Below, in pieces: positions 36,615-46,674 of a DNA stretch of 64,000 bases (position 1 is its first letter; each line of letters starts with the position of its first letter). A model generated the notes under the pieces. The model was given only the letters and a program-made list of their open reading frames with translations. It ran no database searches and was not told the DNA's origin. The DNA comes from Neorhizobium alkalisoli (GTDB lineage: Bacteria; Pseudomonadota; Alphaproteobacteria; Rhizobiales; Rhizobiaceae): assembly GCF_007829835.1 (NCBI RefSeq), contig NZ_VIWP01000015.1, forward strand, positions 61,258 to 125,257, given 5' to 3'. Made by a program: the position numbers and the translations under genes.

Positions 36615-37688
36615 TTACTGCGGCAGCTTGTCGTCTACGCCTTCGACGTAGAAGTTCATGCCGAGCAGCGTGCCGTCGTCGGCCTTTTCGCCAGCCTTCA
36701 ACCACGGCGTACCGTCCTGCTTGTTGATCGGGCCGGTGAACGGATGCAGTTCGCCCGACTTGATCTTGGCTTCGGTCTCTTCCGCCATCGCCTTCACGTC
36801 GTCCGGCATGTTGGTGTAGGGCGCCATGGTGAGAATGCCGTCCTTCAGGCCGTCCCAGATCTGTTCAGACTTCCAGGTGCCGTCGAGCAGGGCCTTGGTG
36901 CGCTTGATGTAATAGGCGCCCCAGGTATCAACGATCGCGGTCAGCTGGGTCTTCGGACCGGCTGCGATCATGTCGGAGGCCTGGCCGAAGGCGTAGATGC
37001 CGCGCTCGGCAGCGACCTGCATCGGAGCGGTCGTGTCGGTGTGCTGGGTGAGGATATCAACGCCCTGGTCGATCAGCGCCTTGGCAGCGTCGGCTTCCTT
37101 GCCCGGGTCGAACCAGGTGTTGGCCCAAACGACCTTCATCTTGAAGTTCGGGTTGACCGACTTCGCGCCGAGTTCGAAGGCGTTGATGCCCATGACGACT
37201 TCCGGAATCGGGAAGGAGGCGATGTAGCCTGCGAGGCCCTTCTTCGACATCTTGCCGGCGATCTGGCCAGCGATGTAGCGGCCTTCATAGAAGCGCGAGT
37301 TATAGGTCGCGACGTTCGGAGCAGCCTTGAAGCCGGTGGCGTGTTCGAACTTCACATCCGGGAACTTGGCGGCAACCTTCAGGGTCGCGTCCATAAAGCC
37401 GAAGGAGGTGGTGAAGACAATCGAGCAGCCGGAGCGAGCCATGCGCTCGATGGCGCGCTCGGCATCCGGACCTTCCGGCACGTTTTCAAGGAAAGGTGTC
37501 TCGACCTTGTCACCAAGCGCCTTGTCGAGCGCCTGACGGCCCAGCTCATGCGCCTGTGTCCATCCGCCATCGGTGCGGGAACCGACATAGATGAAGCATA
37601 CCTTCTTCTTTTCCTGGGCCTGGGCGCCGCTCGAAAAACCGCCGAGGACGGCGGCCGTAGCGGTTAAAGCGATGATCAGTTTCTTCAT
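36615..37688 (-). CDS. BMP-family ABC transporter substrate-binding protein
   Basis: Periplasmic receptor of 357 residues of the basic membrane protein (PnrA/BMP) family, which usually binds purine nucleosides. Signal peptide to about residue 24 (A-Q-A). The family motif V-C-F-I-Y-V-G-S-R-T-D-G-G-W-T-Q-A-H-E follows directly, along with E-R-M-A-R-S-G-C. There is no lipobox Cys, so the protein is soluble. Last gene of the four-gene operon, after the ATPase and two permeases. AGAGGTTG precedes the ATG at 37688. Confidence 0.93.
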   Translation of the reverse strand: MKKLIIALTATAAVLGGFSSGAQAQEKKKVCFIYVGSRTDGGWTQAHELGRQALDKALGDKVETPFLENVPEGPDAERAIERMARSGCSIVFTTSFGFMDATLKVAAKFPDVKFEHATGFKAAPNVATYNSRFYEGRYIAGQIAGKMSKKGLAGYIASFPIPEVVMGINAFELGAKSVNPNFKMKVVWANTWFDPGKEADAAKALIDQGVDILTQHTDTTAPMQVAAERGIYAFGQASDMIAAGPKTQLTAIVDTWGAYYIKRTKALLDGTWKSEQIWDGLKDGILTMAPYTNMPDDVKAMAEETEAKIKSGELHPFTGPINKQDGTPWLKAGEKADDGTLLGMNFYVEGVDDKLPQ

Positions 37689-37733
37689 TTCACAACCTCT
37701 ATTGGCTTGAAGACATTTCGTTTTTTACCGCGG

Positions 37734-38648
37734 TCACCGGTCGGGGACAAAAGGTTTCCCGAGCGAAGCCGGCGTATTGATGAGCGTCGTGCGACGATTA
37801 TGCGAGATGATGATCAGCACGACAATAGTAGCCGCATAAGGAAGTGCGGACAGGAATTGCGACGGTACACCGATACCAAAGGCCTGGGCATGCAGCTGGC
37901 CGATCGTGACGGCGCCGAACAGGTAGCCGCCGGCGAGAACCCGCCATGGTCGCCACGATGCAAAGACCACCAGCGCCAGCGCGATCCAGCCGCGGCCGGC
38001 CGACATGTTCTCCACCCATTGCGGCGTGTAGACGAGCGACAGCTGTGCGCCGGCCAGCCCCGCGCAGGCGCCGCCGAACATCACCGCCAGATAACGGGTG
38101 CGGATGACATTGATGCCGAGCGCATGAGCCGAGCCATGATTGTCACCGATCGCCCGGATCTTCAGGCCCGTCCGGCTTTTGAACAGGAACCAGTTGATGC
38201 CGATGATGAGCGCGATCGACAGATAGAAGATCAGATCCTGGGAAAACAGGACGCGGCCGAAAAATGGGATTTCCGACAGATAGGGAAAGACGATCTGCGG
38301 CAGCTTGATACCGGGCTTGCCGACAAAGGCTTCGCCGAGCTGGCCGGAAAGACCGAGGCCGAGAATGGTGAGCGCGAGGCCGGTCGCGACCTGGTTGGTG
38401 ACGAGCGTCAGCGTCAGGAAGCCGAAAAGCAGCGAGAACAGCGCGCCGCCGGCAATACCCGCAACGATACCGATATAGGGCGATCCCGTAAGCTGGGCCG
38501 CTGCGAAGGCGCAGACCGCGCCCATGATCATCATGCCCTCGACGCCGAGATTGAGCACGCCTGCACGTTCGGTGACGAGTTCGCCGAGTGCTGCGACGAC
38601 AAGCGGAGTTGCGGCGGTGATGACGGTGAGAAGGATTGCTTCAAACAT
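37734..38648 (-). CDS. ABC transporter permease (BMP-type system)
   Basis: Inner-membrane permease of 304 residues with about nine helices, of the branched-chain/ribose-type BPD_transp_2 family. Signature E-G-M-M-I-M-G-A near residue 38 and the G-x-x-A-G-L-A-G-A-Q segment. Its ATG overlaps the stop of the preceding permease gene by one base (TGATG), so the two are coupled. Pairs with the other permease to form the channel. Confidence 0.92.
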   Translation of the reverse strand: MFEAILLTVITAATPLVVAALGELVTERAGVLNLGVEGMMIMGAVCAFAAAQLTGSPYIGIVAGIAGGALFSLLFGFLTLTLVTNQVATGLALTILGLGLSGQLGEAFVGKPGIKLPQIVFPYLSEIPFFGRVLFSQDLIFYLSIALIIGINWFLFKSRTGLKIRAIGDNHGSAHALGINVIRTRYLAVMFGGACAGLAGAQLSLVYTPQWVENMSAGRGWIALALVVFASWRPWRVLAGGYLFGAVTIGQLHAQAFGIGVPSQFLSALPYAATIVVLIIISHNRRTTLINTPASLGKPFVPDR

Positions 38649-39736
38649 CAGCTCTTTCCTTCCGTCGTCGGCCGGCCCGAAAAGATCAGGCGGATGCGGT
38701 AATGGATCAGGGTATCGCAGGAGAGAACGAAGAAAAGCAGCAGGCCCTGGAAGACACGGCTCACCTTGTCGGAAATGCCGATCGAAAGCTGCGCCGCCTC
38801 GCCACCAAGATAGGTCAGCGCCAGAACGAGGCCCGAGGCGATGATGCCGAGCGGATTGAGGCGACCGAGGAAGGCAACGATGATCGCGGTAAAACCGTAA
38901 CCGGGCGAAATGGACGGCTGCAAATGGCCGATCGAGCCCGAAACTTCCGATATGCCGGCGAGGCCCGCGAGAGCGCCGGACAGAAGCATGGCAAACCAGA
39001 TCATCCGGCGGCCGGAAAAGCCGGCAAAGCGCCCTGCCCGTTCCGACTGGCCAAGCACCGAGACTTCAAAACCTTTCAGCATGAAGCGCATCATGAACCA
39101 GAGCGCCACGGCAGCCACGATCGCGAAGACAAAACCCCAATGGGCACGGCCGGAAGAAATGATTTCCGGCAGGACGGCCTCGGGCTGGAAACTCGTGGTG
39201 ACGGGAAAATTATAGCCCTTCGGGTCACGCCACGGCCCGCGCACCAGCCAGTCGAGAAACAGGCCGGCGATATAGACCAGCATAAGGCTGGTGAGGATTT
39301 CGTTGGTATTGAAGCGCGCCTTGAGAAGCGCCGGGATCGCGGCATAAAGCGCGCCGCCGACCGCCCCCATGACCATCATCAGCGGCAGGATCGCCCAGGA
39401 ATGCCAGTTCGGATAAAGGACCGGCAGGATGGAACCGGTGATCGCACCGATCGTAAACTGGCCTTCGGCGCCGATATTCCAGTTGTTGGAGCGATAACAG
39501 ATCGAAAGACCGACACCGATCAGGATCAGCGGTGCGGCCTTCACCGCGAGCTCGTGCAGCGACCAGATGTCTGTGAGGGGCTCGACGAAATAGACGTCCA
39601 TCGCCTTGATCGGATCGATGCCCATCAGGCCGAACATGATGACGCCGGCAATCAGGGTCAGGACCAGCGCCATCAGCGGCGACAGGACCGAAAACAGCTT
39701 TGAGACTTTCGGGCGGCGCTGGAGCTCAATGCGCAT
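38648..39736 (-). CDS. ABC transporter permease (BMP-type system)
   Basis: Second permease, 362 residues with about ten helices; the longer, more divergent partner typical of nucleoside-type systems. N-E-I-L-T-S-L-M near residue 145 marks the family. GGAGGTCAGCC precedes the ATG at 39736, which lies 11 bases inside the end of the ATPase gene, so translation is coupled to it. Confidence 0.92.
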   Translation of the reverse strand: MRIELQRRPKVSKLFSVLSPLMALVLTLIAGVIMFGLMGIDPIKAMDVYFVEPLTDIWSLHELAVKAAPLILIGVGLSICYRSNNWNIGAEGQFTIGAITGSILPVLYPNWHSWAILPLMMVMGAVGGALYAAIPALLKARFNTNEILTSLMLVYIAGLFLDWLVRGPWRDPKGYNFPVTTSFQPEAVLPEIISSGRAHWGFVFAIVAAVALWFMMRFMLKGFEVSVLGQSERAGRFAGFSGRRMIWFAMLLSGALAGLAGISEVSGSIGHLQPSISPGYGFTAIIVAFLGRLNPLGIIASGLVLALTYLGGEAAQLSIGISDKVSRVFQGLLLFFVLSCDTLIHYRIRLIFSGRPTTEGKS

Positions 39737-41321
39737 GGCTGACCTCCGATGCGGAAGCCGCCGTCTGTGATATCGAATGGCTTTCGTGAATGCCGCCCAT
39801 CAGAAGACCGATGCGTTCCAGCGTCAGCGTGCCGGCCGGATGCGGCTCGGAAAGCCTGCCTTCGGAAATTACCGCAATATTGGTGGCGACTTCAAAGATC
39901 TCGTCGAGATCCTGGCTGATGACGATGACGGCGGAACCCGCTTTGGCTAGATCGATTAGCGCCTGGCGGATGCGGCTTGCGGCACCGGCATCGACACCCC
40001 AGGTCGGCTGGTTGACGACGAGAACCGAAGGCTGGCGATCGAGCTCGCGGCCGACGATGAATTTCTGCAGGTTACCGCCGGAGAGCGAACCGGCCAACGG
40101 ATCCTCGCCGCTCTTGCGGACATCCATGACCTCGCATATCCGCTTCGTCGCAGAGGCGATCGCATCGCGGCGGATGACCGAGGCAAAACCGGCGGAAAGA
40201 AACGCCTTCCGGTCCGAACGACTGCGCGCCAGAAGAAGATTGTCCGATAGCGGCATGGCAGAGACGGCCGCATGGCCATGGCGTTCTTCCGGCACGAAAC
40301 CGGCGCCAAGCAGGCGGCGTCCGTTGATCCCCGTCTTTCCAACCGCCTTGCCGCGGATGCGGATCGCACCATCTTCGGCAACCGGATATTCACCGGATAG
40401 CGCGTCAAAAAGTTCGCCCTGGCCATTTCCGGCAACCCCGGCAATCGCCAGAACCTCACCGGCGCGGACCTTGAGCGAAATATCCTTCAGCGACATGGCA
40501 AAGGGCGTGCGGGATGGCACAGACAGGTTCGAGACCTCGACCTGGACATCACCGAGTTTTGCGCCCTGATCGCGATGGACCTCGGCCACGTCGGAGCCGA
40601 CCATCATGCGGGCGAGCGAGGCCGGCGTTTCCTGTTTCGGATCACAGGCGCCGGTCACCTTGCCGTGGCGCAACACGGTGGCGCGATCGCAGATACGGCG
40701 CACTTCCTCGAGCCTGTGGCTAATATAGAGGACCGAACGCCCTTCCGCCTTCAGCTTGAACAGCGTCTCGAAAAGCCGGTCGGCCTCCTGCGGTGTCAGC
40801 ACCGATGTCGGCTCGTCGAGGATGATCAGCTTCGGGTTCTGCAGAAGCGCACGGACAATCTCGATGCGTTGCCTTTCGCCGACCGAAAGATCGGCGACAT
40901 GCGCCTTCGGATCCAGCGGCAGGCCATAGGCCTTTGAGAGAGCGGCTGCTTCCTCCGAAATCCGCGCGAGCGAAATTTTCGGATCGAGCGACAGGGCTAT
41001 ATTTTCGGCGACCGTCAGCGCCTCGAACAGCGAAAAATGCTGGAACACCATGCCGACGCCGAGCGTGCGGGCTTCGCCGGGCGAACCGACGGTTACCGGC
41101 GCACCATTCCAGAGGATCTGGCCGGCACTGGGCTGCAGCACACCGAAGAGCATCTTGACCAGCGTCGACTTGCCCGCACCATTCTCGCCGAGAAGCGCAT
41201 GGATCTCGCCCGGCGCGATATCGAGATCGATACCGTTGCAGGCGGCAAAATCGCCGAAAAGCTTGGTCAGGCTGCGGACCGCCAGAAGCGACACGACGGA
41301 TCCGCCTTCGGATAATGTCAC
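39726..41321 (-). CDS. ABC transporter ATP-binding protein, double domain (BMP-type system)
   Basis: 531-residue ATPase with two nucleotide-binding domains. Domain 1 has Walker A G-E-N-G-A-G-K-S-T, signature L-S-V-G-E-R-Q-R and Walker B; domain 2 has a degenerate Walker A and signature L-S-G-G-N-L-Q-K, as usual for sugar/nucleoside-type importers. Start is GTG at 41321: AGGGGG lies 5 bases before it, whereas the longer frame upstream adds 55 residues of no recognisable kind. First gene of the operon; its promoter should lie in the 160 bases before pcs ends. Confidence 0.94.
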   Translation of the reverse strand: MTLSEGGSVVSLLAVRSLTKLFGDFAACNGIDLDIAPGEIHALLGENGAGKSTLVKMLFGVLQPSAGQILWNGAPVTVGSPGEARTLGVGMVFQHFSLFEALTVAENIALSLDPKISLARISEEAAALSKAYGLPLDPKAHVADLSVGERQRIEIVRALLQNPKLIILDEPTSVLTPQEADRLFETLFKLKAEGRSVLYISHRLEEVRRICDRATVLRHGKVTGACDPKQETPASLARMMVGSDVAEVHRDQGAKLGDVQVEVSNLSVPSRTPFAMSLKDISLKVRAGEVLAIAGVAGNGQGELFDALSGEYPVAEDGAIRIRGKAVGKTGINGRRLLGAGFVPEERHGHAAVSAMPLSDNLLLARSRSDRKAFLSAGFASVIRRDAIASATKRICEVMDVRKSGEDPLAGSLSGGNLQKFIVGRELDRQPSVLVVNQPTWGVDAGAASRIRQALIDLAKAGSAVIVISQDLDEIFEVATNIAVISEGRLSEPHPAGTLTLERIGLLMGGIHESHSISQTAASASEVSHAH

Positions 41322-41482
41322 AGAGCCCCCTCGTTTTCCGCGCACCCATTCTTTTATGGGGGTGTCACGATCAGTCGTACAATAGGTGTGATAGCCGGCC
41401 ATCCATTCCGGATATTCACTTGATATTGATACCGTTTTTGTTGCCTTGCACAATAGGCCCAGGCGGCTTCGTGAAAAAAGCG

Positions 41483-42214
41483 TCACGATTTCCCAAGGTC
41501 AGGGAAAAATTGCAGCAGGCCGCCGATGCAATAGAGATAGATGCCGCTCGCGACCACGCCGTAAACGACCCAGGCCGGGCTTTCGAAATGCAGCAGCAGC
41601 GAATAACCGCCCAGCGCGCACCAGATCAGGCAAACCGCAAGATTGAGCGGCCGCAGCCGTTTCACCCGCACCGGATGCAGGAAATTGATCGGCAGGAAAG
41701 TCAGGACAACGGAGACCGAGACGACGATCATCGCCGTCGTGGCACTCGCATCGATCACGAAGAGGGTGAAGACGACCATGTTCCAGACGACGGGAAAACC
41801 GGAGAAGAAATATTCGTCCGTCTTCATTCCGGTATCGGCATAATAGATTGCGCTCGACACGACGATGGCGCCGGCCGCCACGAATGACCAGGGCTCGCCG
41901 ATCATGCCGCTCTGATAAAGCGCAAAAGCCGGCAGAAGAACATAGGTGACATAGTCGATGATGTTGTCGAGCGTATCACCCGACCAGTTCGGCAAAACTT
42001 CCTTGACGCGCACTTTTCGCGCAATCGGACCATCGATGCCGTCGACCAGGAGCGCCAGCCCGAGCCACCAGAACATGTCGATGAAACGATGCTCGGCTGC
42101 GGCGACGACACCGAGAAAGGCCAGGAAGGAACCAGAGGCCGTCAGCAGATGAACGGAAAAGGCCCGGATTTCGGCATAAGGCACTTTACGATAATTAAAA
42201 ACTCGCCTGATCAC
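41483..42214 (-). CDS. pcs: Phosphatidylcholine synthase
   Basis: Condenses CDP-diacylglycerol with choline to make phosphatidylcholine in one step at the inner membrane, the pathway characteristic of rhizobia. 243 residues with about eight hydrophobic segments; the CDP-alcohol phosphotransferase motif is D-G-x2-A-R-x12-G-x3-D-x3-D, where the 12-residue gap (rather than 8) is diagnostic of Pcs. Start is GTG at 42214. Separate promoter likely. Confidence 0.95.
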   Translation of the reverse strand: MIRRVFNYRKVPYAEIRAFSVHLLTASGSFLAFLGVVAAAEHRFIDMFWWLGLALLVDGIDGPIARKVRVKEVLPNWSGDTLDNIIDYVTYVLLPAFALYQSGMIGEPWSFVAAGAIVVSSAIYYADTGMKTDEYFFSGFPVVWNMVVFTLFVIDASATTAMIVVSVSVVLTFLPINFLHPVRVKRLRPLNLAVCLIWCALGGYSLLLHFESPAWVVYGVVASGIYLYCIGGLLQFFPDLGKS

Positions 42215-42434
42215 GCGTTAATCCCGCCCCTCATTCTGCCCGCGAGATATGCGGCCAATCCAGCCGCTTTGCAACCGCATTGCGTAGAAGCTGCTGATTT
42301 AGAGGTCTAAAAACCGCGGTAAAATAGTATGCGCCATATCAATGCCTGAATTGCCATGCGGCGGCATGACAGTGGAATTCTGGGCGCACAGGGTCTAGAT
42401 AGATCGCAAAAGCATCGAGCATGAGGAGATGGCC

Positions 42435-43652
42435 ATGCAGGAGTTCGAAATCGCTGTCGTCGGCGCCGGCCTTGCCGGATCGATCGCGGCGCTGGCGCTT
42501 GGCCGGGCCGGACGCAAGGTCGCTCTCATTGCACCGCCTGCGAGCGGCGACGATGACCGCACGACCGCGCTGATGGACCATTCGATCCGTTTTCTGGACC
42601 GTCTCGGCCTGTGGGAAAAACTTTCGCCGACCGCCTCACCGCTTGCGACCATGCAGATCATTGATGGAACCGAGCGGCTTCTGCGCGCGCCTACCACCCA
42701 GTTCCGCGCCTCAGATGTCGGACTTTCGGCCTTTGGCTACAATATGCTGAACCGCGACCTTCTCACTGTCCTCGACAAGGCTGTAGCGGACGAACCGAAT
42801 GTCACGCGCTTTTCGGCAACGGTGGAAAGCTATGATTTTTCACAGGAGCGCGCTGGCATCACGCTCGCTGATGGTCAGGCACTGACAGTCGATCTGGTCG
42901 TCGGGGCAGACGGCCGCAAATCTCCGGCGCGGGAGGCGGCGGGCATCAGCGCCCGGCGCTGGTCCTATCCGCAGTCGGCGCTCGTCCTCAATTTCAGCCA
43001 CACCGTCCCGCATGGGAGTGTCTCGACTGAATTCCATACAGAGACCGGCCCGTTCACCCAGGTGCCGCTGCGCGGCATGCGCTCCAGCCTTGTCTGGGTC
43101 GTGCGACCCGAGGAGGCGCAACGTCTTTTCGAACTGGACCGGACAGAGCTTTCGCGCCTCGTCGAGGAGCGGATGCAATCCATGCTCGGCAAGGTGACGG
43201 TGGATGCCGATCCGCAGGTCTGGCCGTTGTCCAGCCTGATGGCCGACCGTTTTGGCAAAGGACGGCTGGCACTGGTTGGCGAAGCGGCGCACGCTTTCCC
43301 GCCGATCGGCGCACAGGGCCTGAACCTTTCCCTGCGCGACATCATCACGCTGAGCGACCTTCTTGCGACCGCGACAGGCCGACCGATTGCGGCCGATATC
43401 GGCGAACATTTCAACCGCCGCCGCCGCCCCGACATCATGAGCCGCACATTCGGCGTCGATCTGCTCAACCGTTCTCTCCTGTCGGACTTTTTGCCGATGC
43501 AGATGCTGCGCGCCGGCGGCCTGCATGTGCTCAAAAACGCCTCGCCGATCAGAAACCTGCTGATGCGGGAAGGAATCGAGCCCGGGCGCGGACTGCGCGC
43601 GCTTGCGGAAACCCTGAGGCCGAGGCCATTCAGGAAAGAAGTGCGGCGTTAA
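42435..43652 (+). CDS. UbiH/UbiF-family FAD-dependent hydroxylase
   Basis: Flavoprotein mono-oxygenase of the ubiquinone-biosynthesis hydroxylase family, 405 residues. It contains the FAD-binding G-A-G-L-A-G near residue 10, the D-G motif in G-A-D-G-R-K-S and the second FAD motif as G-E-A-A-H-A-F-P-P-I-G-A-Q-G-L-N, where Glu replaces the usual Asp. The ring position it hydroxylates cannot be assigned by reading. GAGGAGAT supports the ATG at 42435 over one 6 bases earlier. Confidence 0.87.
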   Translation: MQEFEIAVVGAGLAGSIAALALGRAGRKVALIAPPASGDDDRTTALMDHSIRFLDRLGLWEKLSPTASPLATMQIIDGTERLLRAPTTQFRASDVGLSAFGYNMLNRDLLTVLDKAVADEPNVTRFSATVESYDFSQERAGITLADGQALTVDLVVGADGRKSPAREAAGISARRWSYPQSALVLNFSHTVPHGSVSTEFHTETGPFTQVPLRGMRSSLVWVVRPEEAQRLFELDRTELSRLVEERMQSMLGKVTVDADPQVWPLSSLMADRFGKGRLALVGEAAHAFPPIGAQGLNLSLRDIITLSDLLATATGRPIAADIGEHFNRRRRPDIMSRTFGVDLLNRSLLSDFLPMQMLRAGGLHVLKNASPIRNLLMREGIEPGRGLRALAETLRPRPFRKEVRR

Positions 43653-43700
43653 GCGGCAAGCCATGAAACGGGCGTCGAAGGCGGCAGCGACTGCCACCCT

Positions 43701-44012
43701 CTAACCGTCAGAGCGCTTGAACTCGCTGGAAAACTTGACGTTGTAGGCATGAAAATCGCCTTCAGGCGTGATCACCAACTCGGTGATGTTGTCGCGCTGG
43801 AAGGCATCCTCGGCCGTCTCATCTTCTATCCTCAAACTGACGGTCAGCGCACCATCCACTGTATCGACCAGCTTGTAATCATAGACGACTGTTTCTCCGA
43901 AACAGATGACCTCACCGCCTTGAATGATCAACCTGGAAGCGGGCTCTTCCACGTCCGCCCACTCACCCTGCATTTCGGCAGGAAGTGGCGCTTTGCGGTC
44001 GAAACGTTCCAT
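43701..44012 (-). CDS. Conserved-looking hypothetical protein
   Basis: 103 residues, acidic, predicted mainly beta, with no export signal. No domain recognised. A very strong ribosome site (GGAGGTCAATT) precedes the ATG at 44012, which together with core-like codon use supports a real gene. It lies 33 bases upstream of ccdA on the same strand only in the sense that ccdA starts further right, so the pair may be read together from the ccdA promoter. Confidence 0.75.
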   Translation of the reverse strand: MERFDRKAPLPAEMQGEWADVEEPASRLIIQGGEVICFGETVVYDYKLVDTVDGALTVSLRIEDETAEDAFQRDNITELVITPEGDFHAYNVKFSSEFKRSDG

Positions 44013-44044
44013 AATTGACCTCCAAATATAGAAGCAACACGTCT

Positions 44045-44797
44045 TCAGCCGATCTGCGACAGGATCGGAAACGTCTGTTGGAACCAGATCGCCATCGAGC
44101 TGACGAAGCCGAAGATGAAGGCGAGGCCGGTGAGAATCAGGAAGACGCCCATCAGTTTCTCGATCAGCCCCAGATGTCTGCGGAAACGGCCAAGAAAACG
44201 CATGAAGGCGCCGGAAAATCCGGCCGCGATCCAGAAGGGCACGGCAAGCCCGAGCGAATAGATGGCGAGCAGCATGGCGCCCTCACCCACCGTATCACGC
44301 GACGCGGCGACGCCGAGGATGGCGCCGAGAACCGGGCCAATGCAGGGCGTCCAGCCGAAGGCGAAAGCAAGCCCCATGACATAGGCGCCGGAAAGCGTCG
44401 CCGGCTTGCCGCCACCCTGGAACCGCGCCTCGCGGGCAAGCAGCCCGATCCGGAACACGCCGAGAAAATTCAACCCCATGACGATAATGATCAACCCGCC
44501 GATCTTGGAAAGAAGATCGAGATGCTGACGCAGAAGAACGCCGATCGTCGAGGCGCCGGCACCGAGCGCAACGAACACCGTGGAAAAGCCGAGCGTGAAG
44601 AACAGTGCCGAGAGAATCACCGCACGCCGCGTTTCCGAATCCTGACGCACCGTCGCGGTGCCACCGCGAAACTGCTCGACTGAAACCCCCGCCATATAAC
44701 AGAGATAAGGCGGAACGAGCGGAAGCACACAAGGGGAGAGAAAGGATAGCGCTCCGGCGAGAAGCGCGCTCAACAGGGATATTTCGGCGATGGACAC
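44045..44797 (-). CDS. ccdA: Cytochrome c biogenesis protein CcdA
   Basis: Inner-membrane thiol transporter passing electrons from thioredoxin to periplasmic partners for cytochrome c maturation. 250 residues, six helices; the redox cysteines are in S-P-C-V-L-P-L-V-P and G-W-T-P-C-I-G-P. The GTG at 44797 is chosen because it gives the short N-terminus normal for the family and has GGAG 10 bases upstream. The open frame runs on through the tRNA region, but that part is not coding. Confidence 0.92.
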   Translation of the reverse strand: MSIAEISLLSALLAGALSFLSPCVLPLVPPYLCYMAGVSVEQFRGGTATVRQDSETRRAVILSALFFTLGFSTVFVALGAGASTIGVLLRQHLDLLSKIGGLIIIVMGLNFLGVFRIGLLAREARFQGGGKPATLSGAYVMGLAFAFGWTPCIGPVLGAILGVAASRDTVGEGAMLLAIYSLGLAVPFWIAAGFSGAFMRFLGRFRRHLGLIEKLMGVFLILTGLAFIFGFVSSMAIWFQQTFPILSQIG

Positions 44798-44971
44798 GTC
44801 TATACGGCTCCGACGGGCGGGTCCGAACCACCCGCCACTTATCCTCTCACCTAATGATCCCAAGGTATTTATGCCAGTCACCTTTTGGGCACTTGGCGAC
44901 AAGTCGGCAGGCTGGATGACAAACAGGCAGGGAAAACCGCATTTTGCTGTAAAATTTGCTGTTTTTTCGGG

Positions 44972-45000
44972 TTGACCGCGCGGGGTCACCTGCCTATGTT
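44972..45000 (+). promoter_or_regulatory. Promoter of tRNA-Lys
   Basis: TTGACC (44972-44977), a 17-base spacer and TATGTT (44995-45000), ending 37 bases before the mature 5' end. The GC-rich stretch after the -10 box is typical of growth-rate-controlled stable RNA genes. Confidence 0.8.
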
Positions 45001-45037
45001 CCGCGCACTTTCGAGGAAGCGCAGATGCGCCTCGCGG

Positions 45038-45113
45038 GAGAGCGTAGCTCAGCTGGTAGAGCAACTGACTTTTAATCAGTAGGTCATGGGTTCGAGCCCC
45101 ATCGCTCTCACCA
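45038..45113 (+). tRNA. tRNA-Lys (anticodon UUU)
   Basis: 76-base cloverleaf with encoded CCA. Acceptor GAGAGCG pairs with CGCTCTC, anticodon stem ACTGA/TCAGT encloses the loop with TTT at 45071-45073, and the T loop TTCGAGC is intact. It marks the boundary between core and accessory DNA, and tRNA 3' ends are frequent integration points. Confidence 0.97.
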
Positions 45114-45423
45114 AAATTTACCAGCAAAATCAACGATGTAATACGCGTAAATTGTGGCAAGCAATGCCTGAGCTTACGGCATTTTCTGGCGCATGACGGG
45201 CTTTTACGGCACATGATTGGCGCATGCGACTAGGCGGAACGCTACATTTCAGCCCCTCAAGTCGTAGCGTTCGCCACATTCCCTTCCCGCTTTCAGTTTC
45301 GCGCTTTCTTTGAAAAAGCGGTAGATTCGCTCTTGCTCCATGCTTAGCTGGATCGTGCGCGCTGGCGTTGACCAGCTCACTATCTTAAGATCGGGTGAAC
45401 ACCCGCCACGGTCACGGAATCTT

Positions 45424-46593
45424 ATGAGAGCGGAAAAGCTAAGGAATCTTCTCGACCTTCTCTTGAAGCGCTTAACGGCTGTAGAGGCACGGTTCCCGAA
45501 AGGAGGACTGGATGACGCTCCGCTGACGGCTGCCAAAATATTCGAGCTCAAGACCGCGTTGAGAAGGCATTTGAGCAAGCCGGATGCCCTCAGGATCTCG
45601 GCGGTCAATGACATCGAGCACCAAATAGATCGATTACGATCTGCTGCATCCAGCGATCTAGAGAACATTCATCCGTCGTCTACGCTCGCCGTGCTGCTGC
45701 GGGATCTTACAGACGAGCAGGCAAGCCTTAATAATTTGACGGCTGGGATGCGAATTGGGCTCAACCAACTTGAGCCGGAAGATGTCCTCGAAACGCTGCC
45801 AGGCCAAAAGTCAGCCGCATTCAAGTTCGTTTTCGAGGACGGCGTGTTTAAGGTTGTTGATGACGCTCTTCGTCCTCATGACAGCGAAGCGCGCATTGCG
45901 GAGGCAGCATTGGAGGCTGCAATTGATCAGGCACACTTTGTCGATGGCGATCTCGCCGCCAGCAATACGTCCCCCAGACTACGAGAGGCCTTCACGCGTC
46001 TTCTTCAAGCGATGGTCGACCGCAAGGGCGTAGTATTGATTGGGATGAGGGCTTCGACGTGCAGCAGGATGATTGCTGCGGCGTCGGATGAGCTTTCAGC
46101 GTCGCAAGCTGGTCTACTCGTCGCCCATATCCATGGCGTATTCAATGCGCTGGCTCAGTTCGAGGAATGGCGGGTATTTTCTGAGCAAGCAGCTGCGGCT
46201 AATGTGGATGGGGCTTCGGTAAAGACCCTTGCCCAGAACGCCCGCGATCTTGGAGAAGAGCTCCGAAAATCTGAGGTTGTCAGTCGAGAAGTAAGTGACG
46301 CTCTCTCCACGGTGTCAAATTGGGCAACAGAAACTGAAGAGCCTGATCTCAGAGATGCCCTATCGCTAGCGCGCACGCTGGAAAATTGTTGGTCCGCGAT
46401 ATGCCGTGAAGCACTACTCGTCAGGCAGGAGACGGCATCGATGGCCCGTAAAGCAATCGCTGCGGCAATCGTGGCCACCTTCTTGGGAACAGCAGCGATG
46501 AGCATTCCGATTCTTGTTAAGTTGCCTGGTGGAGAATGGATCGAGTTTGCTGTGTCATTCTTTCGAGCCAACATGCCGACGTCGCCGAAATAA
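45424..46593 (+). CDS. Hypothetical protein with C-terminal membrane helix
   Basis: Unrecognised 389-residue protein, almost wholly alpha-helical and Leu/Ala/Glu-rich, with one hydrophobic helix at about residues 350-372 near the C-terminus and a short tail, so it is probably tail-anchored. ATG at 45340 would add 28 basic residues; the ATG at 45424 has a weak GGA upstream and a more protein-like beginning. First gene of the accessory segment; lower GC than the core. Function unknown. Confidence 0.6.
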   Translation: MRAEKLRNLLDLLLKRLTAVEARFPKGGLDDAPLTAAKIFELKTALRRHLSKPDALRISAVNDIEHQIDRLRSAASSDLENIHPSSTLAVLLRDLTDEQASLNNLTAGMRIGLNQLEPEDVLETLPGQKSAAFKFVFEDGVFKVVDDALRPHDSEARIAEAALEAAIDQAHFVDGDLAASNTSPRLREAFTRLLQAMVDRKGVVLIGMRASTCSRMIAAASDELSASQAGLLVAHIHGVFNALAQFEEWRVFSEQAAAANVDGASVKTLAQNARDLGEELRKSEVVSREVSDALSTVSNWATETEEPDLRDALSLARTLENCWSAICREALLVRQETASMARKAIAAAIVATFLGTAAMSIPILVKLPGGEWIEFAVSFFRANMPTSPK

Positions 46594-46674
46594 AAATCGA
46601 ATTTTTAAGAGCAGCCCAGCCTTTCGACCGGGCGGCCCTCTCTGCCGGCGGCGAGCACCGGCGCCAGCGAAGAA

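Noticed and set aside
41322..41482. Purine riboswitch before the BMP-type ABC operon
   Set aside because: The three-way junction loop sequences are absent; only an ordinary ribosome site is seen.
44798..45214. N-terminal extension of ccdA through the tRNA region
   Set aside because: It would overlap the tRNA-Lys gene and its promoter, and adds residues unlike any CcdA; the GTG at 44797 is better.
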